A program made the position numbers and the translations under genes. Shown here one piece after another: positions 38,001-48,700 of a stretch of DNA of 64,000 bases. The stretch spans positions 62,001-126,000 of the forward strand of contig JAFKHH010000011.1 in the NCBI GenBank assembly GCA_017306865.1. Direction: 5' to 3'. Under the pieces are notes generated by a model that had not been told where the DNA came from, made no database searches, and saw nothing but the letters and a program-made list of their open reading frames with translations. Numbering within the stretch: the stretch's first letter is position 1; the number at the start of each line of letters is the position of its first letter. The stretch is from Filimonas sp. GTDB taxonomy: Bacteria; Bacteroidota; Bacteroidia; Chitinophagales; Chitinophagaceae.

Positions 38001-41000
38001 CTACATGGTTCAAAAGAAATTACCTGAACGATAATAACTATATCTACACTAAAACTTTTGTCAATCTTTCCAACAAGCCAGATAGAACGGCCCAGCAGAA
38101 TAAAGAATATTTTGACTTTGTGCCCTGCTATGCAAAAGTTGCCAGTGTATCTATCCAGAATGGCTTCGCTTATGTAAAACTGGAAAACATCAGTGATCAT
38201 AGCAACCCGGTCAATCCGTTGATAATGGCTGCATGGCAACGTATGCGCAATGACTACCCACGCTACGCTTACCCTGGCTATGAAAACAGGGTAAGAGATA
38301 ATGATGTTGGTAAAACATTAGAAGCTGCGGTAAATGCATTATTTAGTGCAATAGGCAACCTGAGTGAGCTGAAAGAAAGCTTTAACGCACGTGCCTACCG
38401 GAAAAACTTCGCGTCTGTGTATGATCCCGAAAGAAGTTTTGTGCGTCTGGTGAAAAAAGATGGATTTAAACTCGGAGGAGGAGCGCGTGTAAAGAAAATA
38501 CTGATCAGTGACAATTGGCGTGATATGGTGTCACCTGGTCAGCCTGATAATACGGTAATGACTGCGTCGTATGGCCAATGGTATGATTATACTACAATAT
38601 ATAATGGTCAGACGATCAGTAGCGGCGTTGCTTCTTATGAACCAACTGTGGGAGGAGATGAAAATCCGTTCAGGCAACCGATTCCTTATGTAGAAAAAAT
38701 AAAAGGTGCGATAGACAACTACCTGAACCTGGAAGAGCCTTTTGGCGAATCTCTCTTCCCTGCGCCAGGAGTAGGATATAGTAAAGTAACGGTGCGGGCC
38801 CTTGCGGCAAATGGTGAACCGGATGCGTTAAACAGAACGGGTTATACGTCTAATGAATTTTATACAGCGCGCGAGTTCCCAACATTTGTGAAAGCAACAG
38901 ATCTTAAACGGCAGGAACGTGGCCCGCAGGGATCGTATGGGCCGTTTGGTTCGGATGTAATACATGAACTGGCGATCTCGCAGGGATATAGCATAGAGCT
39001 AAATGATATGCATGGTAAGCCACGCGCTACACGCATATATAACCAGTCCGGCTCAGAAATATCTTCTGTTCAGTACTACTATAACAGCACTCAGGATGGT
39101 GCAGGTACGCTAAAGCTTCAGAATGCAGTGGATGTTGTGACTAAGTACGGATTAATTAAACAAAATAAAATTATCGGCCGGGAAATAGAGTTGTACACAG
39201 ATTTACGGGAACAAGAGTCTATTACACAGGGTACAGCTATTAACCTGGGGGCAGATATCTTTCCTGTAGCGTTTTTTATAGCTTTTTTGCCACACTGGCC
39301 AACAAAGAGTAACGATGAATACAAACTGTTCAGGTCTGCTGTTGTTACCAAAGTTGTACAATCTTACGGTATACTTAGTAAAGTAGTTAAAACGGAAAAT
39401 GGCTCTACTGCTACTACGGAAAATCTTATTTATGATGAATTTACAGGAGACCCTATTGTAACCAGGACCAATAATGAATTTGATAAGCCTGTTTACACCG
39501 TTAATATGCCTGCTTACTGGGCATATTCAGGAATGAGCGGCGCATATAAGAGTGCAGGAAATATTATGTTAGGGTTGTCAGTAAACAACGGTGCTATTGC
39601 AAATTATGCCTCTTATCTTGATGAAGGTGACGAAGTAGTAAATGTAAATACACTGGATCATTATTGGGTAATTAAAACAACCACGGGGGAAAACGATAAT
39701 ACACCTATATCTAAGCGATTAGTAGATCGATCAGGTAATACCATTGGCACAACTGTTATTCCTGTTGCAAAAGTTATCCGGTCAGGATACAGGAATATGC
39801 TGCAAGCATCTACTATGAGTTATACACTATTGCAGCACCCTGTGATAAACGGAAGATTGTTTTTTTCAAGTGCATATATTGATTATGCAGACTATAAAGT
39901 TCTGGCAGTAACTGCAGCAACTTTTAATAACGTATGGGGTATGCCGGGTACATGTGCCAATTGCCCTACCGGTTACTATAAAAGCGGCAATACATGCTTG
40001 CCGATTTTGCATGAAAATTTTGACCAATGTTATAGTTTCTGTGCAGGAAAGGCCAGGCTTGAATACAGCATGAACGGTGCACTTATTGAAACTTCGACCG
40101 GGAGCCAGGTAGTGCGTAAAAACTCTTTTTGGGGAGGAGCCTGTTTTAATTGTGATGATATAAGCAGGATGGCTGGTGGTACCTCGAAAATGTCTGTAAC
40201 AAGCAATTCATCTGACACGCCGAAAGATACAGCAGCCCTTGTTGCAGCTAAACTATTGTCAACAAAAAATGATACAATCCAGCAAAATGCACTAAAAACA
40301 AATAGTGTACTATTAAAAAATAGCGGGCTTGTTTCGCCACAAATGACGCTTGATGGCTGTACGCGTAGTGATATTAGTAATCCTTCCTGTAATGTTTGTG
40401 GCCCGCTTGTGCGTGCTGGCATCTGGCTTTGTACCGGTGCGACAGGGAATCCTGAAGCTCCTATAAAAGAGTGGATTGGTTTTGATACCTGTATCAATTT
40501 CACACAATCCAAAAAGTACTACTTTGGGTATGCTGCAGACAACAGGATCAGGATATATCTCGATGGTCAGTTGGTAAAATCGCTTGATCAGTATAATACG
40601 AGCACCTTTACTTTCTGGAACGTATCACCAATAAATGTACAGGCTGGTAAACATCATCTAAAAGTAGAATTCTATAACGATGATAATAGTGCTGCCGCTG
40701 CAATGGAGATCTATGATAATACAGAAGCACAATTGCTGAACGCGGATAATTGGGGGACAGGCATTAATAAAATATTCTCCACTGAAGGATTAAAAGGTGT
40801 TCCTGTGCGTTTTAGCTTCAGAACGTCTAACGGCGTATTGCGTTACCATTACGAAATGGCAAACGGAGGTATACCGGATATATGTAATCAGAATGCACAG
40901 ATATCCACTGTAGTCAATCCGTACGTAGCAGGGTTCCTTGGTAACTGGCAGCCATACGAGACGAAAGTATTTCAGACACTCAGGAAAGATAATGATGTCT

Positions 41001-42004
41001 TTAATAGTGCCAAACGAGGTGTAAATCTTGCTAACAGTGGCTATCTTACTTCTGTTAAAAGCTATTGGGGAACCTTAAATAATTTTACTGCAGAGTGGCA
41101 ACCTGTAGTAAACAATCCGTCATGGGTTACTGCATCTACAGCAACACTTATAGATAAGTATGGGCATCCGCTGGAACAAAAAGATGCGTTGGGTATTTAT
41201 AGTTCTGCTACCTACTGCTTTAATGGGGAGCTACCTGCTGCTGTAGCGTCAAACGCAATGAACAGGGAAATATTCTTCAATGGGTTTGAAGACTATAAAC
41301 TGGCTGCCTGCCTGGGATCAAATGACTGCCAGTTAAATGCCTTAACTACAGGTTCTGATCTTTCATCCTATATTACTTCAGCACAAGCTCACTCCGGTAA
41401 CTATAGTATTCAGTTAAACGGTACACCGCTTACATTGGCTGTGTATGCACACAACGGAGAGCATGTTTATCCGGCTAATACATTGCCGGCAGTTAGCAGG
41501 TATCTCTCTACGGTTAATGGTCATTATGAGTATAAACTTGTTGATGGCCTCTATCCAAAAGGATTTGAGCCAAAACCAAATAAGAAGTACCTCTTCAGTG
41601 CGTGGATAAAAGATAACTCCCCGCTTAGCAAAACCATAAACTTTACGGTGTCGGCTAATGGCGTTAATGTGCCATTGACTTGTAAAGCTATTGTAGAAGG
41701 GTGGAAGCAGGTAGAAGGTGTAATAGATCTGTCTTCTATTCAGACTGCTCCCGGAAATATCTCTCTCATGCTCCAGGGAAGCAATATATATATGGATGAT
41801 ATACGTATTCATCCAAACGATGGGCATATGAAGAGTTATGCGTATGATGATAAGAACTTCAGGTTGATGGCTGAAATGGACGAGAACAATTTTGCAACAT
41901 ACTATGAGTATGATGAAGAAGGCAGCCTGACACGTGTAAAGAAAGAAACCCCAAGAGGTATTATGACCATTAAAGAATCCAGGTCCTCATATAAAAAACA
42001 ATAG
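35078..42004 (+). CDS. Giant SpvB/TcB-like secreted protein with PA14-like and CBM-like domains
   Basis: A 2308-aa exported protein (signal about 1-36, ending AAWA). The N-terminus (about 45-110) carries VDLFTGDFKYNIPLLDVDGY and DEEATWVGLGWNLNVGSINR, the signature that opens many large RHS/SpvB-type Bacteroidota proteins. A long YD/beta-rich body follows. Near 1785-1890 is a PA14-like carbohydrate-binding sandwich (YYFGYAADNRIRIYLDGQLV). Near 2068-2246 a CBM4/9-like module (PNKKYLFSAWIKDNS, IYMDDIRIHPNDG) leads into terminal YD-type repeats (YAYDDKNFRLMAEMDENNF). It lacks a core autoproteolysis motif and toxin tail, so it may be the partner shell for the 3316-aa protein, as TcB is for TcC. 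That relation is inferred. Confidence 0.7.
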   Translation: MMYMKRIVTKRRQKIIALLLLSLQLIQMVAPSAAWALTSGPSQPEAKGFQQAGVSDMVDLFTGDFKYNIPLLDVDGYPVNINYQAGAGMDEEATWVGLGWNLNVGSINRQLRGLADDAAGESIVTEHYTKPKITVGAKLEGKFEAKGKGAIKGLNGSMSLGIFSDNYTGIGAEVGVNAGLSAGFVNGGDLTATLGLGVTSNTQSGVDMNPSVSLTLREKAASNTTIDPRFSANLGYNTRGGLKSLTLGTSFSVSYADEIGSSSASYDIASSVISYNTPAINPKIQIPYKSTYGSFSISGGLAGGIFFTGVGGNGYKNVREIKQRINSTPAYGFLYADQAKSKKDVVTDFIREKESAIIPDLPNLAMPVHTPDLFSYTNQFGSGQFRLYRSTGAYADNAVEDEAGVATTGGDIGFGLYGHAGITHFDETTINKTAKWTKENNYLPKGDFESISYTNPAKEQVYFKQVGEKNIEDEDLVAALQGDKPVAINIAGRTANSVFSAGTTNYGITTAIAKNRKEYKRTMMQYLTAGEAGRHGLERTLNSYSANTFGSFSVPSCHKPVIANALPRTDASKRSYHLSELTVTDDGGKRMVYGLPVYNVKQDEYSFAVGTQSQWGNYDAASHQVDVPRNGNAIDHYKGIDNYFHKESIPAYASSFLLTSILSPDYVDKTGDGITDDDNGTAIKFDYTKLPYLYKWRTPYSKATLNRGNLADPDDDKASFVYGEKEVWYLNAIETKTKVAYFITEDRNDGLGVQDMWGGIDKSNKLKVLREIRLYSKADMTTPIKVVHFEYGYELCKNVPNFNDDFAGAYPKKGKLTLKKIYFTYGNIDKGKFHPYVFKYANNIDDGANDANEVEKSYASYSADRWGVYKNPSDNLSDAQLRLENDEFPYTLQNKTKADQNVTTWQLNKIELPTGGTIAVTYESDDYAFVQNRRAMDMERIDAFIDGNNNVVNSLKQAKGIRIPVTGYPGNTDATTWFKRNYLNDNNYIYTKTFVNLSNKPDRTAQQNKEYFDFVPCYAKVASVSIQNGFAYVKLENISDHSNPVNPLIMAAWQRMRNDYPRYAYPGYENRVRDNDVGKTLEAAVNALFSAIGNLSELKESFNARAYRKNFASVYDPERSFVRLVKKDGFKLGGGARVKKILISDNWRDMVSPGQPDNTVMTASYGQWYDYTTIYNGQTISSGVASYEPTVGGDENPFRQPIPYVEKIKGAIDNYLNLEEPFGESLFPAPGVGYSKVTVRALAANGEPDALNRTGYTSNEFYTAREFPTFVKATDLKRQERGPQGSYGPFGSDVIHELAISQGYSIELNDMHGKPRATRIYNQSGSEISSVQYYYNSTQDGAGTLKLQNAVDVVTKYGLIKQNKIIGREIELYTDLREQESITQGTAINLGADIFPVAFFIAFLPHWPTKSNDEYKLFRSAVVTKVVQSYGILSKVVKTENGSTATTENLIYDEFTGDPIVTRTNNEFDKPVYTVNMPAYWAYSGMSGAYKSAGNIMLGLSVNNGAIANYASYLDEGDEVVNVNTLDHYWVIKTTTGENDNTPISKRLVDRSGNTIGTTVIPVAKVIRSGYRNMLQASTMSYTLLQHPVINGRLFFSSAYIDYADYKVLAVTAATFNNVWGMPGTCANCPTGYYKSGNTCLPILHENFDQCYSFCAGKARLEYSMNGALIETSTGSQVVRKNSFWGGACFNCDDISRMAGGTSKMSVTSNSSDTPKDTAALVAAKLLSTKNDTIQQNALKTNSVLLKNSGLVSPQMTLDGCTRSDISNPSCNVCGPLVRAGIWLCTGATGNPEAPIKEWIGFDTCINFTQSKKYYFGYAADNRIRIYLDGQLVKSLDQYNTSTFTFWNVSPINVQAGKHHLKVEFYNDDNSAAAAMEIYDNTEAQLLNADNWGTGINKIFSTEGLKGVPVRFSFRTSNGVLRYHYEMANGGIPDICNQNAQISTVVNPYVAGFLGNWQPYETKVFQTLRKDNDVFNSAKRGVNLANSGYLTSVKSYWGTLNNFTAEWQPVVNNPSWVTASTATLIDKYGHPLEQKDALGIYSSATYCFNGELPAAVASNAMNREIFFNGFEDYKLAACLGSNDCQLNALTTGSDLSSYITSAQAHSGNYSIQLNGTPLTLAVYAHNGEHVYPANTLPAVSRYLSTVNGHYEYKLVDGLYPKGFEPKPNKKYLFSAWIKDNSPLSKTINFTVSANGVNVPLTCKAIVEGWKQVEGVIDLSSIQTAPGNISLMLQGSNIYMDDIRIHPNDGHMKSYAYDDKNFRLMAEMDENNFATYYEYDEEGSLTRVKKETPRGIMTIKESRSSYKKQ

Positions 42005-42006
42005 GC

Positions 42007-42723
42007 ATGCGGCAGATAAACAGATATATTATCATAGTTGTGCTTGTAATGCTACATGCCGGAGTTCGTGCGCAAAGCACCGTTACTGATACCAGTGCGC
42101 TGAAACTGGTTATGCAAAAAGTGTTTGCTCATTTTGATTCCTCGTATCAACCCGTTTTTCTTACCGGTACTATGCGTGTTATTGATGGGTATGATTCCTC
42201 TCAGAATATGCCTTTGACATCGTTTGCCATGGCAAGGGCGGGAAAGGATTTTTATTATAAAGCGGGCGCAAGAGAAACATACAATAGTAATACGGCCTAC
42301 GTATACATAGATCATGTTGTGAAGCATGCGCTAATAGGGCGGCCCAAACTTGTTGTCAGCCCGCTGATCGGGAACCTGGATGGCATTGCCCATTATCTCG
42401 AATCTGAACAGTACGCGGTTACAATGACCAGCAATGGTAAAGAGTCCACAGTGTCTTTTTTAAACGAGATGCACGTTACCTGCAAGGAATATACGGTTGT
42501 ATATGATAAAGAGAACTTTGCTCCAAAACGCATATTTGTCCGGTTGACAAATCTTGCGGATGCAAGCAATCCTAAAGCAGATAAACGGATCATTTTCACA
42601 TTTGGTGAGTGGCGTAAGGAAGTGCCGGCCCAGGTGTTTAACTATACCGGTGTGCTGGAAAAAATAAATGGTAGCTGGAAGGGCAAAGGCTCCCTGGCAA
42701 ATTATAAACTGACTGTTCTCTAA
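42007..42723 (+). CDS. Small secreted protein between the two giant RHS-type genes
   Basis: A 238-aa exported protein (signal 1-22, ending VRAQ). The mature part is beta-rich (FLTGTMRVIDGYDSSQNM, FYYKAGARETYNSNTAYVYI, RIIFTFGEW) and superficially like the LolA/LolB carrier fold, but no motif confirms it. It starts 2 bases after the 2308-aa gene stops and ends 9 bases before the 3316-aa gene, which strongly implies a shared role. A chaperone or carrier for the large proteins is one possibility. Function unknown. Confidence 0.55.
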   Translation: MRQINRYIIIVVLVMLHAGVRAQSTVTDTSALKLVMQKVFAHFDSSYQPVFLTGTMRVIDGYDSSQNMPLTSFAMARAGKDFYYKAGARETYNSNTAYVYIDHVVKHALIGRPKLVVSPLIGNLDGIAHYLESEQYAVTMTSNGKESTVSFLNEMHVTCKEYTVVYDKENFAPKRIFVRLTNLADASNPKADKRIIFTFGEWRKEVPAQVFNYTGVLEKINGSWKGKGSLANYKLTVL

Positions 42724-42732
42724 TACTAATAC

Positions 42733-45700
42733 ATGCAAAACAGGCATATGAGAAGGAAACTGATTATTATATTTCTGGTGTTGGCCTGCATTTTTAAGAC
42801 TGGCCTGGTGATGGCTGGTGTAGAGCCGTATCAAAATATATTGCGCAATATCAAGAAAGGAGATTCATTGGTGGTGCAGGATGAAAAATTCCGCAACAGC
42901 GCTTACCAGTGGTCTGCTATACAAAATCATATTGTTAAAAACATCATCAGCCTTAATATATCTTATGATACGGCGATGGTAATAAAGAAGGATTTTACCT
43001 GCGAGGTATTCTTCAAGGTGGAATATTATTCTCAGCCAGGGCAGGCACAGCCGGCAAAGATCGAAAACCAGAAATTGAAAGTTAACTACGCGCAGCATGC
43101 CGGAGGTATTTCTCATTTTCTCGACAGCTATGGTTTTTCCAATGGTCATTGGGTTAAAGTAACCATTGACAGTATTACAGCTCCGGAACTGCACGATAGC
43201 ATACCGGCAGTAGTACAATTGAAAAGCCAGATTATTATAGAGCGTCAGTATGATATTCCTGCGGATAAAAAATTGTTGTTCCAGGGGGCATTAAGCCAGA
43301 CATCAGGTGAGATAATTACACCACAAGGTGCAAATGGTAAAGTACAGGCGAAAGGCATTATGGCGTTACAGGCTATTAATCCTCCCCCTTCCCCGGACAG
43401 GCATCTGTCTCTTACATGGGCATCTATTGCAGGCATGGAAGAGTATGACCTGGAATGGACAACAGTAGAAGATAACAGCATCTACAATGCGACTGTACAG
43501 TCTATGATGAATAACACATCGGGACTGGACCCTGCACTAGTGGCCACTATTTTTAAGAACAATGCGACACGTGTAACCACACACGATAATAACTATGATA
43601 TATCGCTGGTATATAGCAGTAAGTATATATTGGTTCGTATGCGTGGTGTAAAATATACAACGGATGGCTTGCGCGACGAAAGAGAATGGGACTACCAGCT
43701 CACCAATGGGCAGTGGGCTATATGGCAGATAGATGCGAAATGGCATGAGCCAAACCTGAACTGGCAATTCTCTGCCTCATTTGCAGAAGAAGGAAAGAAG
43801 AAAGAAGTGATCAGTTATTTTGATGGTAGTCTCCGGAACAGGCAAAGTGTGACAATAAATAATAGTGATAATGTAGGCGTAGTACAGGAAAATGTGCTGG
43901 ATGAATTTGGCCGGGCAGCAGTAGCTATCTTACCTGCACCGGTAAAAGATAACAACTTTCATTATTTCAAGAACTTCAACTTAAACAACAGCGGTGCAAA
44001 GTATAATTATACAAACCTTGGCAGTAGCAACAACTGCGGCCCTATACCCGATCCGCTAAACAGCAGTGCGGCAACACCGGGCGCGGCACAATATTATTCT
44101 GCCAACAACGAATTTCTTGCAACCAGTAACATGAGCCGCTTTATTGCAAAAGCGGAAGGTTATCCGATGACGGTTACGCAATATACTGCGGATAACACGG
44201 GCCGTATCAAAATGCAGGGCGGTGTGGGTAAGACCTTCCAGCCGGGTATAAACCCTACGGATCATACCACTAAATACTATTATGGCAAGCCAGAGCAATG
44301 GGAGCTGGACAGGATATTTGGTAACGATGCAGGCGATGCCAGTCACTACCTGAAAAATATGGTGGTAGATGCCAACAACCAGGTTAGCATCAGTTACGTA
44401 AATTCTTCAGGAAAAACAATCGCAACTGCATTAACGGCAGCCACGCCTGCTGGCATGAATACATTGCCATCGCAAGGAACGAAGAAAACAGAAGTGATAG
44501 AGGTGCTGAGCGCAGACCGATTTGTATTTGACCCTACAAATCTAAACCTGGCAGCTACTACTACTTACCTGGCTTCTATACCCGGCCCTGCCACATTGCA
44601 GTACGATATTAAAAAGCTGATAGCGCAGTATAATAAACCGGGCTTTACTATCTGTAGCAATTGCTATTACGATCTTATTGTAAAAGTGTATAACGATTGT
44701 AACATACCTGTGTACACTACCAGCCAGCCTGTGCAGGTAGGTGCAAGGCAGGCAGATTGTAATGCAGGTGGGGTGGCAACAAATACTATTGCACTTAATT
44801 TTCCATCTATAGGAGAGTATTATATTGGGCTCGAATTGCGACTGAGTAGGGATGTAATTGAAGATTATACAAACGAGTATGTACGCATCAGGCAGCAGAA
44901 TGGCGATATGCGCACAGAGATTGATTTTGTAACGGACTACCTGAACAATACCTCGTTCAGTAACTGTTTCAATGATTGTAAAACATGCTCCGTTGCGCTG
45001 GGTGAAAGAGCCGATTTTATACAGGTTGTTCGCTCAAAGCTGGATGAGAATACCGTGTCTTATACACCGGCTAGCATGGATACATGGGCAGGAGGTTTGT
45101 ACGATGCGTTGAAAGCGCAATGTAATGCACTGCAGCAGACTTGTGACATGGCGCCTTGCGACAGGTACCGTAAGCTAATGCTGGAAGATGTAAGCCCTAA
45201 GGGCCAGTATGCCTTATTTGATGCCAACGGAGATCCGCTGGAAAAACCGATCAACGTATTGTTCCAGCATTTCAGGGATGTGTTTCCTGTAGAAGCAGCG
45301 GGTGGAACAAATTATAACAATGAGCTCATTACGCTTGATGAATACGGAACTACAACATCTCCTTACGATGCTAACTTCACATTGCAACAACTGGTTGCAT
45401 TCTGGAAGGATGAATGGGCAAATAAGTTCCTGCAGTATCATCCTGAGTATTGTAAATTACAGTTCTGCCAGGCAAATAGCAGTTATTATGGCTGGGACCT
45501 GAAAGTACAAACCTTTGTAACAACTGCTTCACAGATCGGCAGCATGCCAAATGCACCTGCCAACCTGCAATACGATTACAACAACGCAGCCTGGATGCTG
45601 GCGGCAGATCCTTTCTTTGCGCCAGGAGCACCGGGTTATAGCAAACGTTCAGACATGCAGGCAGACCTGCTGCATTACACTACCCGTGTAATGAATATGC

Positions 45701-48700
45701 CAACTACCGTAGCAGAAAAAAGCGCAACCGCATATATTGACTATTCATTGTACTGCGCAGACAAATCAGGCACTACCAATAGCCAAAGCACAACAGACAA
45801 CTGGACCAATTGCACACCGGTATCATCTTGTCGTGTACCGGACAGGGAATGGAACGATTACAGTGATCTGTATTTTGAACTAAAAGAAAAATATTATACC
45901 CAACTAAGAAATGCGACCACCTGCGCCAACGCGTGTACTGTTAGCACACCTGTATCTTACAATCCGAACGGTTGTGCTACGGTAAATGATTTTGTGCTAT
46001 CTGAGGCCACTGCAAGTGAAGGTACTGGCACTACTTGCGGAACCGGTACTAAAAAAATCAAGTTAGCATACTTGAAAAACTTCCTTGCCAACCCGACAAC
46101 GATTACACTATATTATCCTGCGGAGTATAGCGGGCAACCTTCTACTTTTAGTTTCACAGCAGGCCAGCAGGAAACTTATTTCTGTGTACCGGCAACATTG
46201 CCGTTGTCTACCGTGCACATCAAGACTATTACTTGTACTACAGGGCCGGTTATGAATGACTGCCCGGGTGGTGGTAGTGCGGGAAGCGTAACGTTGCAAA
46301 GCGATGCGTACGATCTGAATGATAAACAGGTATTGGAAAATGATTATATCAATGGCGTTAAAAGAATTTATTCATTTGTAAGCGGGGATGCTGTAACGCC
46401 GCCGGCAGATGCACCATATTGCACTACTGGCACAGTTACAAGTAAACAGTTTTATAACTGCTACAAAGTGTACAGGAATGGTGTAAGCGTGCCGCAGCGT
46501 TATTATAACGTATGGGTAATTGTTTGCGAGCAAAGTCTCTGTGGTGCGGGTAGCCCTGAGTATAATATGGAAATGCAGATGGGCGCGTATAAGTTTTATG
46601 CAAATGGTAATTACTATTACATTAACAGCTCGGCAGGTGGAATGGCCGCCGAGTGCAGCAACCCGTCCGTAACGCCGGTACAACCATGTATAAAAGTGAA
46701 AGTGAACAATGGCAACCCGTTGTACTTTTATAATGCACAGGTGAGTGTATGTAATACCTGTGCTACAGGTAACACAAACAGCATAATCGCAACTACACAG
46801 TTAGGTACTAACCAATACCAGGCTGCAGATGGTACTAAATTCGAGATCTTCCCAAATACATTACAGGGAGACCCAACTTATTCGAATATTTGTCCCGGTA
46901 GTCCAAAAGTATGGTTCGCATGCTTCCAGGTGCAGTACAATGGCAATACTATTACATATAGTAATGCATCAGTGCATTCCTGTGTAGATGGGCCAACATG
47001 TTCCGGACCTACAACCCTTGTGTATTTTGATCATCAGAATGGTACACGATCATTCTATTCCATTATCTCCGGGCAAACAGTTACGGGTGTTGTATCAGAT
47101 ACGTATCCTGAAATTGGCGTAAACTGCCAGGCCAATTATTATGAATGCCTTGCGGTTGGCACTTCAGATAATGGGACACCAATACGCTTCTATAATGTAT
47201 GGCTAACCACTTGCGGAGGTTTCGTACCGGGTGGGGGTGGCCCGCAGTCGCCACAAATGATGATGACTGCGAATATGGAGGCGAAAGCTATTCCGGACCC
47301 ATCGGCGCCATATAATAATATGATGTCGATGAAAGCCGCAGATGAAACAGTGATGGGTGATTATACTGATAATAGCATCTACCTCGTAAAATCTGCCAAT
47401 GCAGCACAGATAAGCAAATGGCAAAAAACAGGTAAGGATACATTGCGTGCAACTAATCCTTTCTTCCATACTTTCCGCTTTAAAAAATACTTTGTAATAC
47501 ACCAGGGAAAAGGTATTGCTGTACAGTTGAAAAATGTATGGGTGGCCAAAATGCGGCCTGTGTATAAGCATAGAAACAAGACAACTGCTAAAACTGTAAA
47601 TGCAAGTAAGGCAAATAAAACTACCGGTGTGGCAAGTAAGCAAATGGTTACAACTATAGCAGCAGAGTCTGCTGTATTATACGATTTTGCTCCGTTCGGG
47701 GAAGGTGATCCATTGCCTCCGGTAAGTGTGCCTACTTGTGGTGCAAGTGATTTTACAATAACCCCTTCACCTGTAAATAACTGCCCTACCGGCAAGACTA
47801 CCTATATTGTTTCAAACATTGCCAATACGCCGTTATGCGTTGGGCAGTTTGCTGACGTAAATATTATTCTGTCAAATGTAGACGGCAGCTTTATAGAAAC
47901 ACAGGTAACATTTACCGGTGGTGAAATGTCTAAAGAAGTTTGTGTTACAACCGCGTCACTGAATGTGTACCCGGTAGTAACCGCATGCGGTACTATACAA
48001 GGTACCTGCACAGGCGGTGGGGGTGGCGGTACACAAGGATGTAGCCCTGCGTACCAGTATAAAACGCCACGTTTTATAGAAACAGCAAATGTTTCCGGCG
48101 GTGCAGCTTCGCAGGCAGATATAAACGCAATAGACAATGAGAATGTTGCCGGGCTGAACAACCAATTAAAAACAGCCTGTGAATCCCAGGCAGATGAATG
48201 GATGTTGCGTTTGGCAAATGGCTTAACTGCATATACCGATGCCCAGAAATTAACCCTTAAAAATGCACTGATAGATATATGCAGCAAAGGTGGCGATATA
48301 GAGCACCTTTTTGGCTCCAGCACTACAGCCCCGGGCAAAGTGGCCGTAAATGGCTATACCTCTTTTGCACAGGCAATGAAAGGTCTTACCGGTGGTGCAG
48401 ACTTCACGGAGAATTATAACCCATGGTTGCTCGATATGCCATACCCGTACCAGCCTAAAGCACAGTTGTATGAAAACGTAGTCAGCAAAGCAAATGCGGA
48501 TATCTGCAACAGGCTGGCACAGTTGCAACAAGACTATACCACTGCGGGCTATAGTGGTACATTCTATCAATATCTTAAAAACCGGTTTGGTGCAGCTATG
48601 GTACTTACTACAGATGAATTTGCCACACTGCAACAAGGCTGTACCAATTGTAAATTTATACTGGCAAAAGATCTGTCCATCCCGGTGTTTATGGATCCTG

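Noticed and set aside
40030-40512. Long antisense frames inside the giant genes (also near 47802-48338 and 48250-48831)
   Set aside because: They lie wholly opposite well-supported coding sequence, lack family motifs and arise from codon bias.
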